In this document: positions 9,161 to 18,057 of the stretch, in pieces
Layout: each line of letters starts with the position of its first letter
How positions within the stretch are numbered: position 1 is the first letter of the stretch
Origin: Nocardia bovistercoris
GTDB taxonomy: Bacteria; Actinomycetota; Actinomycetes; Mycobacteriales; Mycobacteriaceae
NCBI RefSeq assembly: GCF_015674855.1
Contig: NZ_JADMLG010000008.1
Location: 254,365-318,364, forward strand
Direction: 5' to 3'
Length of the DNA stretch: 64,000 nucleotides
The notes under the pieces: generated by a model
The model's input: the letters and a program-made list of their open reading frames with translations, nothing else
Told to the model about the DNA's origin: nothing
The model's database searches: none
Program-made: the position numbers and the translations under genes

Positions 9161-9934
9161 CTCCGCGCCTGCGCTGACCGTCGCGCCGCCGTGTCCGATT
9201 CTCGGAGATGTCCGCGGCGGAATGTGCGCCGGGTGCGTCCGCGGGGATGTTCACTTACTCGATGGTAACCGGCCGTGGCGTGGGATTCTCGCCTCGATCG
9301 AATTCGAGGCTTTCGCGTTACGTCTGAGTCGAGTGAATTTTATCTCAAAGTAGCGGGCAGATTGCCGATTAGGCGTGCGCGCCTTTGGTCGGATGCTCGA
9401 CGCGGATCGAATTCAGCGACCGCCCGGTATGCTGCGCGGCGCGCTGTCGGGGTGGGCGAGTATGAAATCGCCGGTAGTGGTGAGTAAGTCGACGCCGTCG
9501 GCGGTCGCAAGGTATTCGCTTCGCGTCCGATAATTCGTCCGGAAACGTGCGCCTGTCGTCGCGGGGCAATTCTGCGGAATGCCCGACCTTTGTTGTGGGC
9601 CGCCGAGATTCGAATCCGCGGCGGAACTCGGCGCGTGGATCGCTCCGGTGGGCACGCCGCGACTGGGCGGCGCCTTCGGCGAAAACTGGGGCTGCCCTTG
9701 GTGACCCGTGCGCGCATGCGGTTCGGGGTGGCCGCAATAGCGAATGACAGGCAAACCGGTCGGATTGCTTTGCTACTTTGAAGTAGTAGGAAAGTTCGCA
9801 TACCCGGCGCTCTTTGATCCCCCGGCGTCGGTGCCGTGCGATATAAATACCCTGATTCTGGGACGTGGGTCCGATTCTGCAACCCGGATCGACTTGCCCG
9901 ATGGTGGGCAGAAGAGCTGAAGGGGAGCTGAGTA
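9161..9934. other. Intergenic region without a supported gene
   Basis: The 774 bases have weaker codon bias and AT-richer patches, and frames here lack GC bias at third positions. TCAAAGTAGC at 9345-9354 has its inverse at 9772-9781. TATAAA near 9842 may belong to a promoter of the next small gene. No RNA gene was recognised. Confidence 0.4.
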
Positions 9935-10150
9935 ATGGAGACCATCGGTGCCGTTGTGGGGCAGGCCGCGATTCGGGATACGGGAGTCGCGTTGGTCTTG
10001 GGGGATTCCATCGGCAAGGCCGCCGAGCGTCGTTTGCTACACGGCGGCGCGACCATTTGCGACATCGTGCTCGCGTCATGGGCGCTCGGGGTCGATTCGG
10101 TGCAGGCCGTGGTCGACTATGCCGAGGTCGCGGTCGGATCGCCGCGGTAG
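9935..10150 (+). CDS. Small conserved-looking protein, unknown function
   Basis: A 71-residue acidic, mostly helical protein (METIGAVVG... ending VAVGSPR) with ATG after GAAGGGGAG. GC bias at third positions is acceptable. It stands alone between a long non-coding stretch and the XRE regulator pair. No known domain is recognised. Confidence 0.55.
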   Translation: METIGAVVGQAAIRDTGVALVLGDSIGKAAERRLLHGGATICDIVLASWALGVDSVQAVVDYAEVAVGSPR

Positions 10151-10276
10151 GAGGCCGAGGGTGCGGGGCTGTCGGCCCCGCCGAATCCTCGGCGCTCATT
10201 GACCATCGTCGGACCGCGGCGAGGCGGGCGGCGTCCGCCGCGGCCGCCGCACGGGACTGACGCTCGCGGGGAATGT

Positions 10277-10534
10277 TCAGTCGTTCGGGCGCTCGATATC
10301 TCTGAGCGCCGAGCTGACGAACTCGCGCATGGGGATATCCAGTGCGCCGCATAAGGCGTGCAGCTGCTGCATGTCCGGCGAGCGCTCGCCGTTCTCGAAA
10401 CGTTGGATCGTGCTGACGGCGAGGCCGGTCAGGTCGGCGAGCTGCTGCCGCGTGAGGTCGCGACGCGCCCGTGCGGCCCGCAGCTCGTTGCCGACTGCCC
10501 TGTTGATTGCCGTTGCCGTCTCTTTCGCGCCCAT
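10277..10534 (-). CDS. XRE-family regulator, divergent pair member
   Basis: An 85-residue HTH protein that is almost entirely XRE domain (LTRQQLADLTGLAVSTIQRFENGERSPD). No clear ribosome-binding site precedes the ATG, so the mRNA may be leaderless. It is transcribed away from a second small HTH gene, with nested inverted repeats between them, which suggests mutual or self-regulation. Confidence 0.8.
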   Translation of the reverse strand: MGAKETATAINRAVGNELRAARARRDLTRQQLADLTGLAVSTIQRFENGERSPDMQQLHALCGALDIPMREFVSSALRDIERPND

Positions 10535-10549
10535 ACGGACTATTCTGAG

Positions 10550-10661
10550 GTCCGAACGGCGTTGTGGCAAACGACTCGCCGCGCGTCCTGCGGTTTTGGC
10601 GCACATTTGCCACTGGGGGACGAATTCAATCTGTACGGAGTTGCAGCTAGTCCGTTTGGAC
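10550..10661. promoter_or_regulatory. Nested inverted repeats between divergent regulators
   Basis: GTCCGAACGG (10550-10559) is inverted, with one mismatch, at 10652-10661. Inside this pair, GTGGCAAA (10564-10571) is perfectly inverted as TTTGCCAC (10606-10613). The arrangement between two divergently read HTH genes suggests operator sites. Confidence 0.5.
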
Positions 10662-10676
10662 CATAACCTGTTCCGC

Positions 10677-10901
10677 ATGGAGCAGTTGGACAAGTTGGTC
10701 GCGGATGGAGTGCGCAGGGCTCTGGCCGAGACCGGATTAGATGTGAAAGACCTGGTCAGGGGCACGTCGATACCTCCTTCGGTGCTGCGGCAGCAGCTGG
10801 CCGCCGAGACTCCGTTCCTGCTGTCCGACCTCGTTCGAATCGCCGCCGCGCTCGGTCGCCGCACCATCGACCTGCTGCCCGACCTGGTGCGTGGGCAATG
10901 A
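10677..10901 (+). CDS. Small HTH regulator, divergent pair member
   Basis: A 74-residue protein. The segment LDVKDLVRGTSIPPSVLRQQLAA followed by LLSDLVRIAAALGRRTIDLL fits a minimal lambda-repressor-like fold. The start is the ATG at 10677. It overlaps the next gene by four bases, so the two are probably co-transcribed. Confidence 0.65.
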   Translation: MEQLDKLVADGVRRALAETGLDVKDLVRGTSIPPSVLRQQLAAETPFLLSDLVRIAAALGRRTIDLLPDLVRGQ

Positions 10902-11299
10902 GTCGGGGTCGCGGCACGAGTGCGGTTGCGTGGTCGGGTGATCGAGGTCTGGAAACATTCTGTGATACGAATCACCATTTGCGTTCGGACGGAACCGATG
11001 TGCTGAGCGACCGACCAGCAACCGACCGGACGGCGACGTTGGAGGAGTTCCGGCGCCACATCGGAGCCCGCGTCCGCTACGCGCCACCCGTGTCGGGACC
11101 TCTCGAATACGGATTCGTAGCCCGCGTCGACCACCGCATGGTCTACGTCGACTACGGCTATCCGAACCCGGTCTGGCCGCGACTCGGCAATGTCATCGCG
11201 ACGCACCCGAGCAATCTGCGAATGGAATCCGCTGCACCACAGCAGGTTCCGAATCCGCGAATCGTCGCACCGGTGTTCTCCGACGCGCCCGCGTGCTGA
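10898..11299 (+). CDS. Hypothetical protein in HTH operon
   Basis: 133 residues if started at the ATG overlapping the preceding stop. The first 34 codons show weak GC bias, so the GTG at 11000 is a credible alternative start giving 99 residues. The middle (LEEFRRHIGARVRYAPP...YGFVARVDHRMVYVDYG) looks like a small beta-rich domain. Function unknown. Confidence 0.5.
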   Translation: MSRGRGTSAVAWSGDRGLETFCDTNHHLRSDGTDVLSDRPATDRTATLEEFRRHIGARVRYAPPVSGPLEYGFVARVDHRMVYVDYGYPNPVWPRLGNVIATHPSNLRMESAAPQQVPNPRIVAPVFSDAPAC

Positions 11300-11426
11300 A
11301 GACCCATCCTGTCGCGGTCCGCGCCGCCCATCGGCGCTGTACGAGGCGGGTTCGGGTACGAACGGGGAGTGCGCCTGTATACGATGCATCCGGTCCCGAA
11401 ACGGACAACTTTCATTGGGGGAGTCC

Positions 11427-11696
11427 ATGAAAAGCGAGTTGGAGTATCTGCTCGGGATCATGGACCTGGAGCTGGTCAACGACTGGTCGGCAATCGCATG
11501 GGATGTCGTCAACAGGCCCGGCGCGGACTTCGCCGAAATGTATCCGGACTTCTCGGACGAAGTGCGTGAACAGTTCGCCGAGGTCTTGGCGGCCGGGTCG
11601 CGCTTCGGCGTTACGGATGTTGGTGAGATCTGTATCACCGGTGTGTATTCGGTGTTGTCTTCGAGTATTCGTGTTGTCCGATCCGATGACTCGTGA
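11427..11696 (+). CDS. Small acidic hypothetical protein
   Basis: An 89-residue protein (MKSELEYLLGIMDLELVNDW...) with ATG after GGGGGAG. It is acidic and predicted helical, with a hydrophobic C-terminal third. No family recognised. It is separated from both neighbours by over 120 bases. Confidence 0.6.
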   Translation: MKSELEYLLGIMDLELVNDWSAIAWDVVNRPGADFAEMYPDFSDEVREQFAEVLAAGSRFGVTDVGEICITGVYSVLSSSIRVVRSDDS

Positions 11697-11797
11697 TGAG
11701 AGTCGTCAGAATCGTTGTCGGTGGGCGAATTAACATCCAGTTCCCCCGGTGTTCACCGTTGCTTCGTGGGTGGCAAATCTTGCGTGATAGACATGTC

Positions 11798-11826
11798 CGG
11801 GTCGGCTGACGATCGCCGCCGACCCG
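11798..11826 (+). promoter_or_regulatory. Hairpin in the leader of the secreted repeat protein gene
   Basis: CGGGTCGGC (11798-11806) pairs with GCCGACCCG (11818-11826), 26 bases before the ATG and just before the ribosome-binding site AAGGAAG. It is a candidate mRNA stability or translation control structure. Confidence 0.4.
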
Positions 11827-11852
11827 CGACTTTTCAAGGAAGTGTTATCTCC

Positions 11853-12662
11853 ATGCGCATGATTCGCCTGTTCGGTACCGCGCTCGCGGCGGCCGGAATC
11901 GTTCTGTCCGGTGCTGCCGTGGCGTCCGCCGACGTGCCCGCCGCCGCGCCCGTCGAAATCGCCGACGGGTACCAGAACCCGTGGCTGGACGGTTTCGGCA
12001 ACGGTTCGGGCAACCTGGTCCTCGGCATCGCGAAACTGTTCTCGACCGGTTCGGGCGATGTGAAGCCGCTGCCGACCGCCGCGCCGGTCGCCGACACCGG
12101 TTCCAGCGGCTGGGGCACCGGTTCGGCGAACCTGGGCACCGCCTTCCAGAACCTCTTCAACACCGGCTCGGGCAATGTGAAGCCGCTGCCCACCGCCGCC
12201 CCCTCCGACGTCGCGACCGACACCGGTTCCAGCGGCTGGGGCACCGGTTCGGCCAACCTCGGCACCGCGTTCCAGAACCTGCTCAACACCGGCTCGGGCA
12301 ATGTGAAGCCGCTGCCGGTCGCCGACAACACCGGTTCCGCAGGCTGGGGCACCGGTTCGGCGAACCTCGGCACCGCGTTCCAGAACCTGCTCAACACCGG
12401 CTCGGGCAACGTGAAGCCGCTGCCGGTCGCCGACAACACCGGTTCCGCAGGCTGGGGCACCGGTTCGGCGAACCTCGGCACCGCGTTCCAGAACCTCTTC
12501 AACACCGGCTCGGGCAACGTGAAGCCGCTGCCCACCGCCGCTCCCGCCGACGGGTACCAGAACCCGTGGCTGGACGGTTTCGGTAATGGTTCGGGCAACC
12601 TGATCCTCGGTATCGCGAAGCTGTTCACCACCGGTTCCGGTGGTGTGAAGCCGCTGCCCTGA
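11853..12662 (+). CDS. Secreted repeat protein, unknown function
   Basis: A 269-residue protein with a clear signal peptide (MRMIRLFGTALAAAGIVLSG, cleavage near AVASA-DVP). The mature part is built almost entirely of repeats. Two near-identical cap units begin DGYQNPWLDGFGNGSGN (DNA starts 11964 and 12549). They enclose four units of the form NTGS-GWGTGSANLGTAFQNL-NTGSGNVKPLP. Each unit mixes Gly/Asn/Ser turns with one amphipathic helix. The Gly-Ser-Gly-Asn content recalls the repeats of mycobacterial PE/PPE proteins, but there is no PE or PPE domain. ATG follows AAGGAAG. Surface or secreted location is inferred. Confidence 0.8.
   Translation: MRMIRLFGTALAAAGIVLSGAAVASADVPAAAPVEIADGYQNPWLDGFGNGSGNLVLGIAKLFSTGSGDVKPLPTAAPVADTGSSGWGTGSANLGTAFQNLFNTGSGNVKPLPTAAPSDVATDTGSSGWGTGSANLGTAFQNLLNTGSGNVKPLPVADNTGSAGWGTGSANLGTAFQNLLNTGSGNVKPLPVADNTGSAGWGTGSANLGTAFQNLFNTGSGNVKPLPTAAPADGYQNPWLDGFGNGSGNLILGIAKLFTTGSGGVKPLP
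11964..12660 (+). repeat. Cap-and-tandem repeat array in secreted protein gene
   Basis: Repeat units start at about 11964 (cap), 12093, 12219, 12327, 12435 and 12549 (cap). The two central units are 108 bp and nearly identical at the DNA level, which suggests recent duplication or gene conversion. Confidence 0.85.
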
Positions 12663-12736
12663 ATCTGAGCCCGGCGGTTCGCGCTCGAATGATCCGAGCC
12701 TGACCCGCCGACAGCGCGGATTATCCAAGCGAACGA

Positions 12737-12766
12737 GAAACGGCCCGGAGTGATCCGGGCCGTTTC
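12737..12766. terminator. Bidirectional terminator between convergent genes
   Basis: A 13-bp perfect stem (GAAACGGCCCGGA / complement) with a GTGA loop lies between the secreted repeat protein gene (+) and the DUF4185 gene (-). On the + strand it ends in TTTCGTCGTTT. Confidence 0.85.
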
Positions 12767-12785
12767 GTCGTTTCCGTCGCGAGGA

Positions 12786-13871
12786 TTATCCCAGCGGTGT
12801 GCGCATGAGCACCACGTTGTACTGGGAGTGCACGGTGAGCAGGAAATACAGATCGCCGCCGGTCTGATAAGGGAAGATCATCGGCGCGTACGCGGTCGGC
12901 AGCGACGGCGCGTCGATGAGTACGCGCGGCGGACCCCACGGACCCTGCGGCGCGGACGCGGTGCGCAGCACCACCGAATTCGCCGGGTCGGTGGTGAGCA
13001 TCACGTACTGCCCCAGATAGTCGTTCCACATCACCGAAAGCTCGGCGACGCCGTCGACCACCGGCGCGGAAACCTTGATATCGGGCTTCCATTCCTTGCC
13101 GTCCCAATACTCGTAGGTATCGAGATTCGCGATATCGGCCTCTTTGGTGCGGGAGACGAATCCGGGATTCGCGCGACCCGCGGGCGTGCCGTACCGGTAT
13201 ACGTAGCCGTCGGCCTTCACGAACGCGTTCTGCTGGAAGTTCTGCCAGCCGTCCACATTCGCGCGCCGGGTGTTCGGCAGTTGCGCCCAGCTCTGCCCGC
13301 CGTCACCGGAGACCGCGAGGGTGGAGAAATTGGTGGTCCATTTCCCGTGGTCGCCCCAGCCCTGCACCGACATCATGCTCATGTACTGGACACCGCCCAC
13401 CGAGATGCCCGCGGTGGGAATGAAACTGATCTCGATTCCGGGAATCTTGGGGCTCGGCAGCGGATTCGGCACCACGCTGTCGAAGTAGATGCCCTTGGAC
13501 GGATCCCTGGTGGTGCTGCGGAAAAGCACATTCGACGTCCACGCCCACATGCTGCCCGCGAGCAGATTGGGGAAGCCGAGGCCCGCGGTGTCGCCGAAGG
13601 CGGTGATCATGGCACCGCGACCGTCGTCCCACATGATGCCGAGGTCGGTGCCGAGGACGTTCATGTTCTGGGTTCGGTTCGGGCTGTCCATGCCCGTCAT
13701 CTGGAATACGGCCTTGGTCGGCCCGGACAGCTGCGGCAGGCCGCGCCATCCGTTGAGGACCGGAATCGGGTTGACGTTGTTCGGGTCGGCGACGGCCGGT
13801 CCGGCAATCGCGATCGAGAGCGCCGCACCCACCGCACACGCTCTGACGAATGCCGACAGCGATCGTTTCAT
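12786..13871 (-). CDS. Secreted DUF4185 protein (putative D-arabinan-acting enzyme)
   Basis: A 361-residue exported protein: signal peptide of about 28 residues (ending AGPAVA-DPNN), then one DUF4185 domain over the whole mature chain. Family-like stretches include LGTDLGIMWDDGRG, AFGDTAGLGFPN, YMSMMSVQGWG and the C-terminal PYQTG-DLYFLLTVHSQYNVVLMR. Members of this family have been reported as endo-D-arabinanases acting on mycobacterial arabinan, so a cell-wall arabinogalactan substrate is plausible but inferred. A paralogue lies at 18847-19956, transcribed in the same direction. Confidence 0.85.
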   Translation of the reverse strand: MKRSLSAFVRACAVGAALSIAIAGPAVADPNNVNPIPVLNGWRGLPQLSGPTKAVFQMTGMDSPNRTQNMNVLGTDLGIMWDDGRGAMITAFGDTAGLGFPNLLAGSMWAWTSNVLFRSTTRDPSKGIYFDSVVPNPLPSPKIPGIEISFIPTAGISVGGVQYMSMMSVQGWGDHGKWTTNFSTLAVSGDGGQSWAQLPNTRRANVDGWQNFQQNAFVKADGYVYRYGTPAGRANPGFVSRTKEADIANLDTYEYWDGKEWKPDIKVSAPVVDGVAELSVMWNDYLGQYVMLTTDPANSVVLRTASAPQGPWGPPRVLIDAPSLPTAYAPMIFPYQTGGDLYFLLTVHSQYNVVLMRTPLG

Positions 13872-14124
13872 CCGGACGAATCCCTTCTGTGGCGCGCTGG
13901 TCTGCCGAACATTGTGCCCGGTTCGGGCCGGATCCGTGGCGGGGGGAGCTCGGTGTTTCGACCTATGACCGTATCCCGCGCTATGCCTTGGAACACATAC
14001 GCGCGCGTCGGGTATGAGTGTGACGGGCCTAGACTACTTCGAGCGAGCTGGTGAGATTCCCCGGAATTCTCGCACTGGGCACGAGCGACGGTGGGTAGAC
14101 GCGGTCGGGACCGAGGGTGAGTCG

Positions 14125-15228
14125 ATGAATGACGGCAAGACGCTGCGGGCCTGGTGGCACGACCCGGTCGACTATCTCTGGCTGGTTCGCATGCTGGCCG
14201 AGCGGCGGGCGCTCGCGCCGTTGCGCATCCTGATCGGCGCGGGCGGCGCGGCCATCGCGATACTGGGCGCGGTCATCGCGGGCACGCCGATCGGCCCGCC
14301 CGGAGATCCCGGTGTCGCGTCCGCGTTCGGTGTGATCTCCGGTGTGCTGTGGACCTTGCGCTGGTGGCTGCGGCCGTGGCCGAGCAAAACCGAGTCGCTG
14401 TTGCTGATCGGGTTCGCCGACATCCTGTTCACCATCGAATTCCTGCAGGTTCCCGACCGTCTGTTCGGCGCGATGGGCGCCATGTTGCTCGTGGTGACCG
14501 GCAGCTACCTGTCCTTTTTCCACAGCGCGCGGGTGCTCGCGCTGCACACGGCGTGGTCGTTCCTCTCGGTGGTGCTGTTCTCGGCGCGGATCGTGACCTC
14601 GGGCGGCGATGTGCGCCTGGCGTTGGCGGTCGCGTTACTGCTGCTCGCGGGCGTGGTCGCGGCGCTGCCCGCCCTGCAATTCCTGTACTGGCTGTTGCGC
14701 ACCGAGTCGCTGTCGGATCCGCTCACCGCCCTGTTGAACCGCCGCGGCCTCGAGATCCGGCTCCCGCACCTGGTGGCCCGCTATCCCGCGGTCAGCGTGA
14801 TGACCCTCGACCTCGACCGCTTCAAGAGCGTCAACGACACCTGGGGACACCGGGTCGGCGACAGCGTCCTGGTGCGGACCGCACGACGGTTGCAGGACAC
14901 GGCGGCCTCGACCGCGTTGGTCGCGCGCACCGGCGGCGAGGAGTTCGTGGTGGCCGCGCCCATCCCGGCCGCCGCCGCCCGCGCGGCGGCCGAACGCCTG
15001 CGCAGTGCGGTCGCCGCGACCACCGACACCGCGGTCGAGGTGACCGCGAGCGTCGGCGTCGCGGTGTTCGACGCGACGATCTGCCCCGAATGTCCGCGCC
15101 CGACACCGGAACGCTTGCTGCAATCGGCCGACGCCGCCATGTACCGGGCCAAGCAGTCCGGTGGGAATCTGGTCGAGGTCGACGAGTTGACACCGCCGCG
15201 TGATCATCATCATCCGGTGCCCGGATAG
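14125..15228 (+). CDS. Membrane diguanylate cyclase (GGDEF)
   Basis: 367 residues from ATG at 14125 (longer upstream starts exist, without a good ribosome site). About six hydrophobic segments in residues 25-190 form a membrane sensor part. A GGDEF domain follows (about 195-350), with the signature TGGEEF, and DLDRFKSVNDTWGH upstream as metal/substrate site. No RxxD inhibitory site is seen five residues before the signature. Expected reaction: two GTP to cyclic di-GMP. No EAL domain is fused. It is flanked by its own terminator. Confidence 0.9.
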   Translation: MNDGKTLRAWWHDPVDYLWLVRMLAERRALAPLRILIGAGGAAIAILGAVIAGTPIGPPGDPGVASAFGVISGVLWTLRWWLRPWPSKTESLLLIGFADILFTIEFLQVPDRLFGAMGAMLLVVTGSYLSFFHSARVLALHTAWSFLSVVLFSARIVTSGGDVRLALAVALLLLAGVVAALPALQFLYWLLRTESLSDPLTALLNRRGLEIRLPHLVARYPAVSVMTLDLDRFKSVNDTWGHRVGDSVLVRTARRLQDTAASTALVARTGGEEFVVAAPIPAAAARAAAERLRSAVAATTDTAVEVTASVGVAVFDATICPECPRPTPERLLQSADAAMYRAKQSGGNLVEVDELTPPRDHHHPVPG

Positions 15229-15270
15229 GCGATCCGGCTGTAGAGTGCTCGGTACTGGGTCCTCGAATGC

Positions 15271-15309
15271 CAACGGCCCCCGCGGGTATCGCACCTGCGG
15301 GGGCCGTTG
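15271..15309. terminator. Terminator between ggdef gene and fadE5
   Basis: A 13-bp stem CAACGGCCCCCGC with its complement at 15297-15309 is followed by TTTTGT on the + strand. It separates two convergent genes. Confidence 0.9.
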
Positions 15310-15335
15310 TTTTGTCTACCTCGATAGACCGCCTA

Positions 15336-17183
15336 TCAGAATGCCGCCTCGTCGAGTTCCATGATGTCGTTGTCGAGCGCGGACAGGACAGCGCGGGTGG
15401 CCGTCAACTCCGGCAGGATGTTGCGGGCGAAGAACTGCGCCACGGCGAGTTTGCCGTTGTAGAACGCCACATCCGAACCGGACGCGCCGCCGTCGAGCGC
15501 CTTGATCGCGACATCGGCCTGCCGCAGCAGCTGCCAGCCGATGAGCAGGTCGCCGACCGAGAGCAGGAAGCGCACCGAGCCGAGCCCGACCTTGTAGAGC
15601 TCGCTGGAATTCTCCTGCGCGCCCATCAGGTGACCGGTGAGGGTCGCGGCCATGGCCTGCACGTCCTCGAGCGCGGTGGCGAGCAGTTTGCGTTCGGCCT
15701 TGAGCCTGCCGTTGCCCGCCTCCGAGTCGATGAACTTCTGCACCTGACCGGCCACGTGCGCGAGCGCCACGCCGCGGTCGCGGGCGATCTTGCGGAAGAA
15801 GAAGTCCTGCGCCTGGATGGCGGTGGTGCCCTCGTAGAGGCTGTCGATCTTGGCGTCGCGGATGTACTGCTCGATCGGGTAGTCCTGCAGGAAGCCGGAG
15901 CCGCCGAAGGTCTGCAGCGATTCGGTGAGGTACTGGTAGGCGCGTTCGGAGCCGACGCCCTTGACGATCGGCAGCAGCAGGTCGTTGACCCGGAAAGCCA
16001 GGTCTTCGTCGGCGCCCGAGACCAGTTGCGCCACGTCGGAGTTCTGGTGCGCGGCGGTGTAGAGGTAGATCGCGCGCAGGCCCTCGGCGTAGGCCTTCTG
16101 GGTGATCAGCGAGCGGCGCACGTCGGGGTGGTGGGTGATGGTGACGCGCGGCGCGGTCTTGTCGGTCATCTGGGTGAGGTCGGCGCCTTGCACGCGGGTC
16201 TTGGCGTAGTCCAGCGCGTTCAGGTAACCGGTGGACAGCGTGGCGATGGCCTTGGTGCCGACCATCATGCGGGCGTTCTCGATGACGTCGAACATCTGCG
16301 CGATGCCGTTGTGCACCTCGCCGACCAGCCAGCCCTTTGCGGGGATGCCGTGGCCGCCGAAGGTGACCTCGCAGGTGGCCGAGACCTTGATGCCCATCTT
16401 GTGCTCGACGTTGGTGACGAATACGCCGTTGCGCTCACCGAGGGTGTCGGTCTCGAAGTCGTAGTGCCACTTCGGCACATAGAACAGCGAAAGGCCCTTG
16501 GTGCCTGGGCCCGCGCCCTCGGGACGCGCCAGTACCAGGTGCATGATGTTCTCGAACAGATCGTCGGAGTCGCCCGAGGTGATGAAGCGCTTGACGCCCT
16601 CGATGTGCCACGAGCCGTCGTCCTGTTTGATCGCCTTGGCGCGGCCCGCGCCCACGTCGGAGCCCGCGTCGGGCTCGGTGAGGACCATGGTGGCGCCCCA
16701 GTTGCGGTCGGCGATGGTCTGGGCCCACTTCTTCTGTTCGTCGGTGCCGTTGTCGTAGAACACCTGCGCGAAGCCCGCGCCCGCGGCGTACATCTGGGCG
16801 GGCGGGTTGGCGCCGAGGATCATTTCGCTCAGCGCCCAGCCGACGACGCTCGGGGCGCCGAGGCCGCCGAGCTCCTCGCGGACCGGTACCTTGGCCCAGC
16901 CGCCGTCCTCGAGCGCCCGGTAGGACTTCTTGAAGGATGCGGGCAGGGTGACGGTGTGGGTGTTCGGGTCGAAGGTCGGGGGGTTGCGGTCGCCGTCGGC
17001 GAAGGAGTCGGCCAGCGGGCCCTCGGCCAGGCGACGCACCTCGCTCAGCATCTCCTTGACGGTTTCGCTGTCCAGATCGCCGTAGGCGCCGGAATCCAGC
17101 AGCGAGCCGAGGCCGAGTACCTCGAAGAGGTTGAACTGCAGGTCGCGGACGTTGCTCTTGTAGTGACCCATGTCGGTACTCAT
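15336..17183 (-). CDS. fadE5: FadE5-type acyl-CoA dehydrogenase
   Basis: A 615-residue acyl-CoA dehydrogenase very similar along its length to mycobacterial FadE5. Recognisable blocks are NVRDLQFNLFEVLG at the N-terminus, MVLTEPDAGSDVGAGR, YLTESLQTFGGSGFLQDYP, DSLYEGTTAIQAQDFF and the C-terminal DNDIMELDEAAF. It carries the extra N- and C-terminal domains of the ~600-residue class. It oxidises acyl-CoA to 2-enoyl-CoA using FAD. The start is ATG at 17183; a second in-frame ATG four codons later matches the usual FadE5 start and has better spacing to GGAGAG. A palindrome lies about 120 bases upstream. Confidence 0.95.
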   Translation of the reverse strand: MSTDMGHYKSNVRDLQFNLFEVLGLGSLLDSGAYGDLDSETVKEMLSEVRRLAEGPLADSFADGDRNPPTFDPNTHTVTLPASFKKSYRALEDGGWAKVPVREELGGLGAPSVVGWALSEMILGANPPAQMYAAGAGFAQVFYDNGTDEQKKWAQTIADRNWGATMVLTEPDAGSDVGAGRAKAIKQDDGSWHIEGVKRFITSGDSDDLFENIMHLVLARPEGAGPGTKGLSLFYVPKWHYDFETDTLGERNGVFVTNVEHKMGIKVSATCEVTFGGHGIPAKGWLVGEVHNGIAQMFDVIENARMMVGTKAIATLSTGYLNALDYAKTRVQGADLTQMTDKTAPRVTITHHPDVRRSLITQKAYAEGLRAIYLYTAAHQNSDVAQLVSGADEDLAFRVNDLLLPIVKGVGSERAYQYLTESLQTFGGSGFLQDYPIEQYIRDAKIDSLYEGTTAIQAQDFFFRKIARDRGVALAHVAGQVQKFIDSEAGNGRLKAERKLLATALEDVQAMAATLTGHLMGAQENSSELYKVGLGSVRFLLSVGDLLIGWQLLRQADVAIKALDGGASGSDVAFYNGKLAVAQFFARNILPELTATRAVLSALDNDIMELDEAAF

Positions 17184-17305
17184 CTCTCCATTGAGTGGGT
17201 GCGGTCGGTGTAGGTGCCGTTCCCGCCCGTTTTTCGTCTACCGGTGGCGGTCTCTGTCGCCGTATCGGTATTCCGCATACTACTCGCGGGTAACTTACTG
17301 ACCAT

Positions 17306-17321
17306 ATTACCGGCCGGTAAT
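17306..17321. promoter_or_regulatory. 16-bp perfect palindrome upstream of fadE5
   Basis: ATTACCGGCCGGTAAT is a perfect palindrome in the 274-base gap between divergent fadE5 and the hydrolase gene. A second AT-richer stretch GTAACTTAC lies at 17290-17298. Such a site is typical of TetR-type operators controlling lipid genes. The regulator is not in this window. Confidence 0.55.
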
Positions 17322-17457
17322 GGGTCGGCAAAGAGGTGGCCGAGCATTGTGACGCGAAGTACATTTCGTGCCTTGACAAGGTGACTGCTCACAAGATCGA
17401 CAGTCTCCCGTGCGCCGTTCCCGACCGCCGCCGCGGTGGCCGGGGCTACCGTGAGGT

Positions 17458-18051
17458 GTGCTGATCGAGACGAGTGCCGGACCGGCCGAGATCGACCTCG
17501 ACAAACCGCGCGGCGCGCGATTCCTGCTGGTGCTGACCCACGGCTCCGGCGGCGGCGTCGACGCCAAGGACCTGCTCGCGGTCCGCGACCTCGCACTCGA
17601 CATCGGCGGCGCCGTTGCCATGGTCACCCAGCCCTACCGGGTCGCCGGGCGGCGCGCGCCGGGATCGGCGGCCGTGCAGGACCTGGCCTGGCTCGAGATC
17701 GTCGCCGCCCTGCGCAGGAAGGCGCGCAAACCGCTGATCCAGGGCGGGCGCAGCAACGGCGCGCGAGTCGCCTGCCGCACCGCCCTCGCGGCGCGCGCCG
17801 TCGGCGTGCTCGCCCTTTCGTTCCCGCTGCATCCGCCCGGCAAGCCCGAGAAGTCGCGGCGCGCGGAACTGCTCGCGGCGGGCCGGGTCGAGGTCGTCGT
17901 GGTCAACGGGGCCAACGACCCGTTCGGCATCCCCGAATCCGCCGACGCCGCCGAGGTGGTGATCGTGCCGGGCCAGCCGCATTCGTTCCGATCCGGATTC
18001 GACACCATCACCGCCGCCGTCGAACCCTGGTTGCGCCGCTGGGCGCCGTGA
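17458..18051 (+). CDS. Alpha/beta hydrolase of the KANSL3/Tex30 type
   Basis: 197 residues, GTG start. The family pattern is visible: LLVLTHGSGGG near the N-terminus, the nucleophile elbow GRSNG (about residues 98-102), an Asp in NGANDPFG and the His in PGQPHSF. The chain has the normal short length of this group. The substrate is unknown. It is read divergently from fadE5 and overlaps none of its neighbours. Confidence 0.8.
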   Translation: MLIETSAGPAEIDLDKPRGARFLLVLTHGSGGGVDAKDLLAVRDLALDIGGAVAMVTQPYRVAGRRAPGSAAVQDLAWLEIVAALRRKARKPLIQGGRSNGARVACRTALAARAVGVLALSFPLHPPGKPEKSRRAELLAAGRVEVVVVNGANDPFGIPESADAAEVVIVPGQPHSFRSGFDTITAAVEPWLRRWAP

Positions 18052-18057
18052 GCCGGT

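Noticed and set aside
9340..10613. Long minus-strand open frames in the non-coding region after the VanW-type gene
   Set aside because: They run across several genes on the other strand, are Arg/Pro-rich and have the composition of shadow frames in GC-rich DNA.
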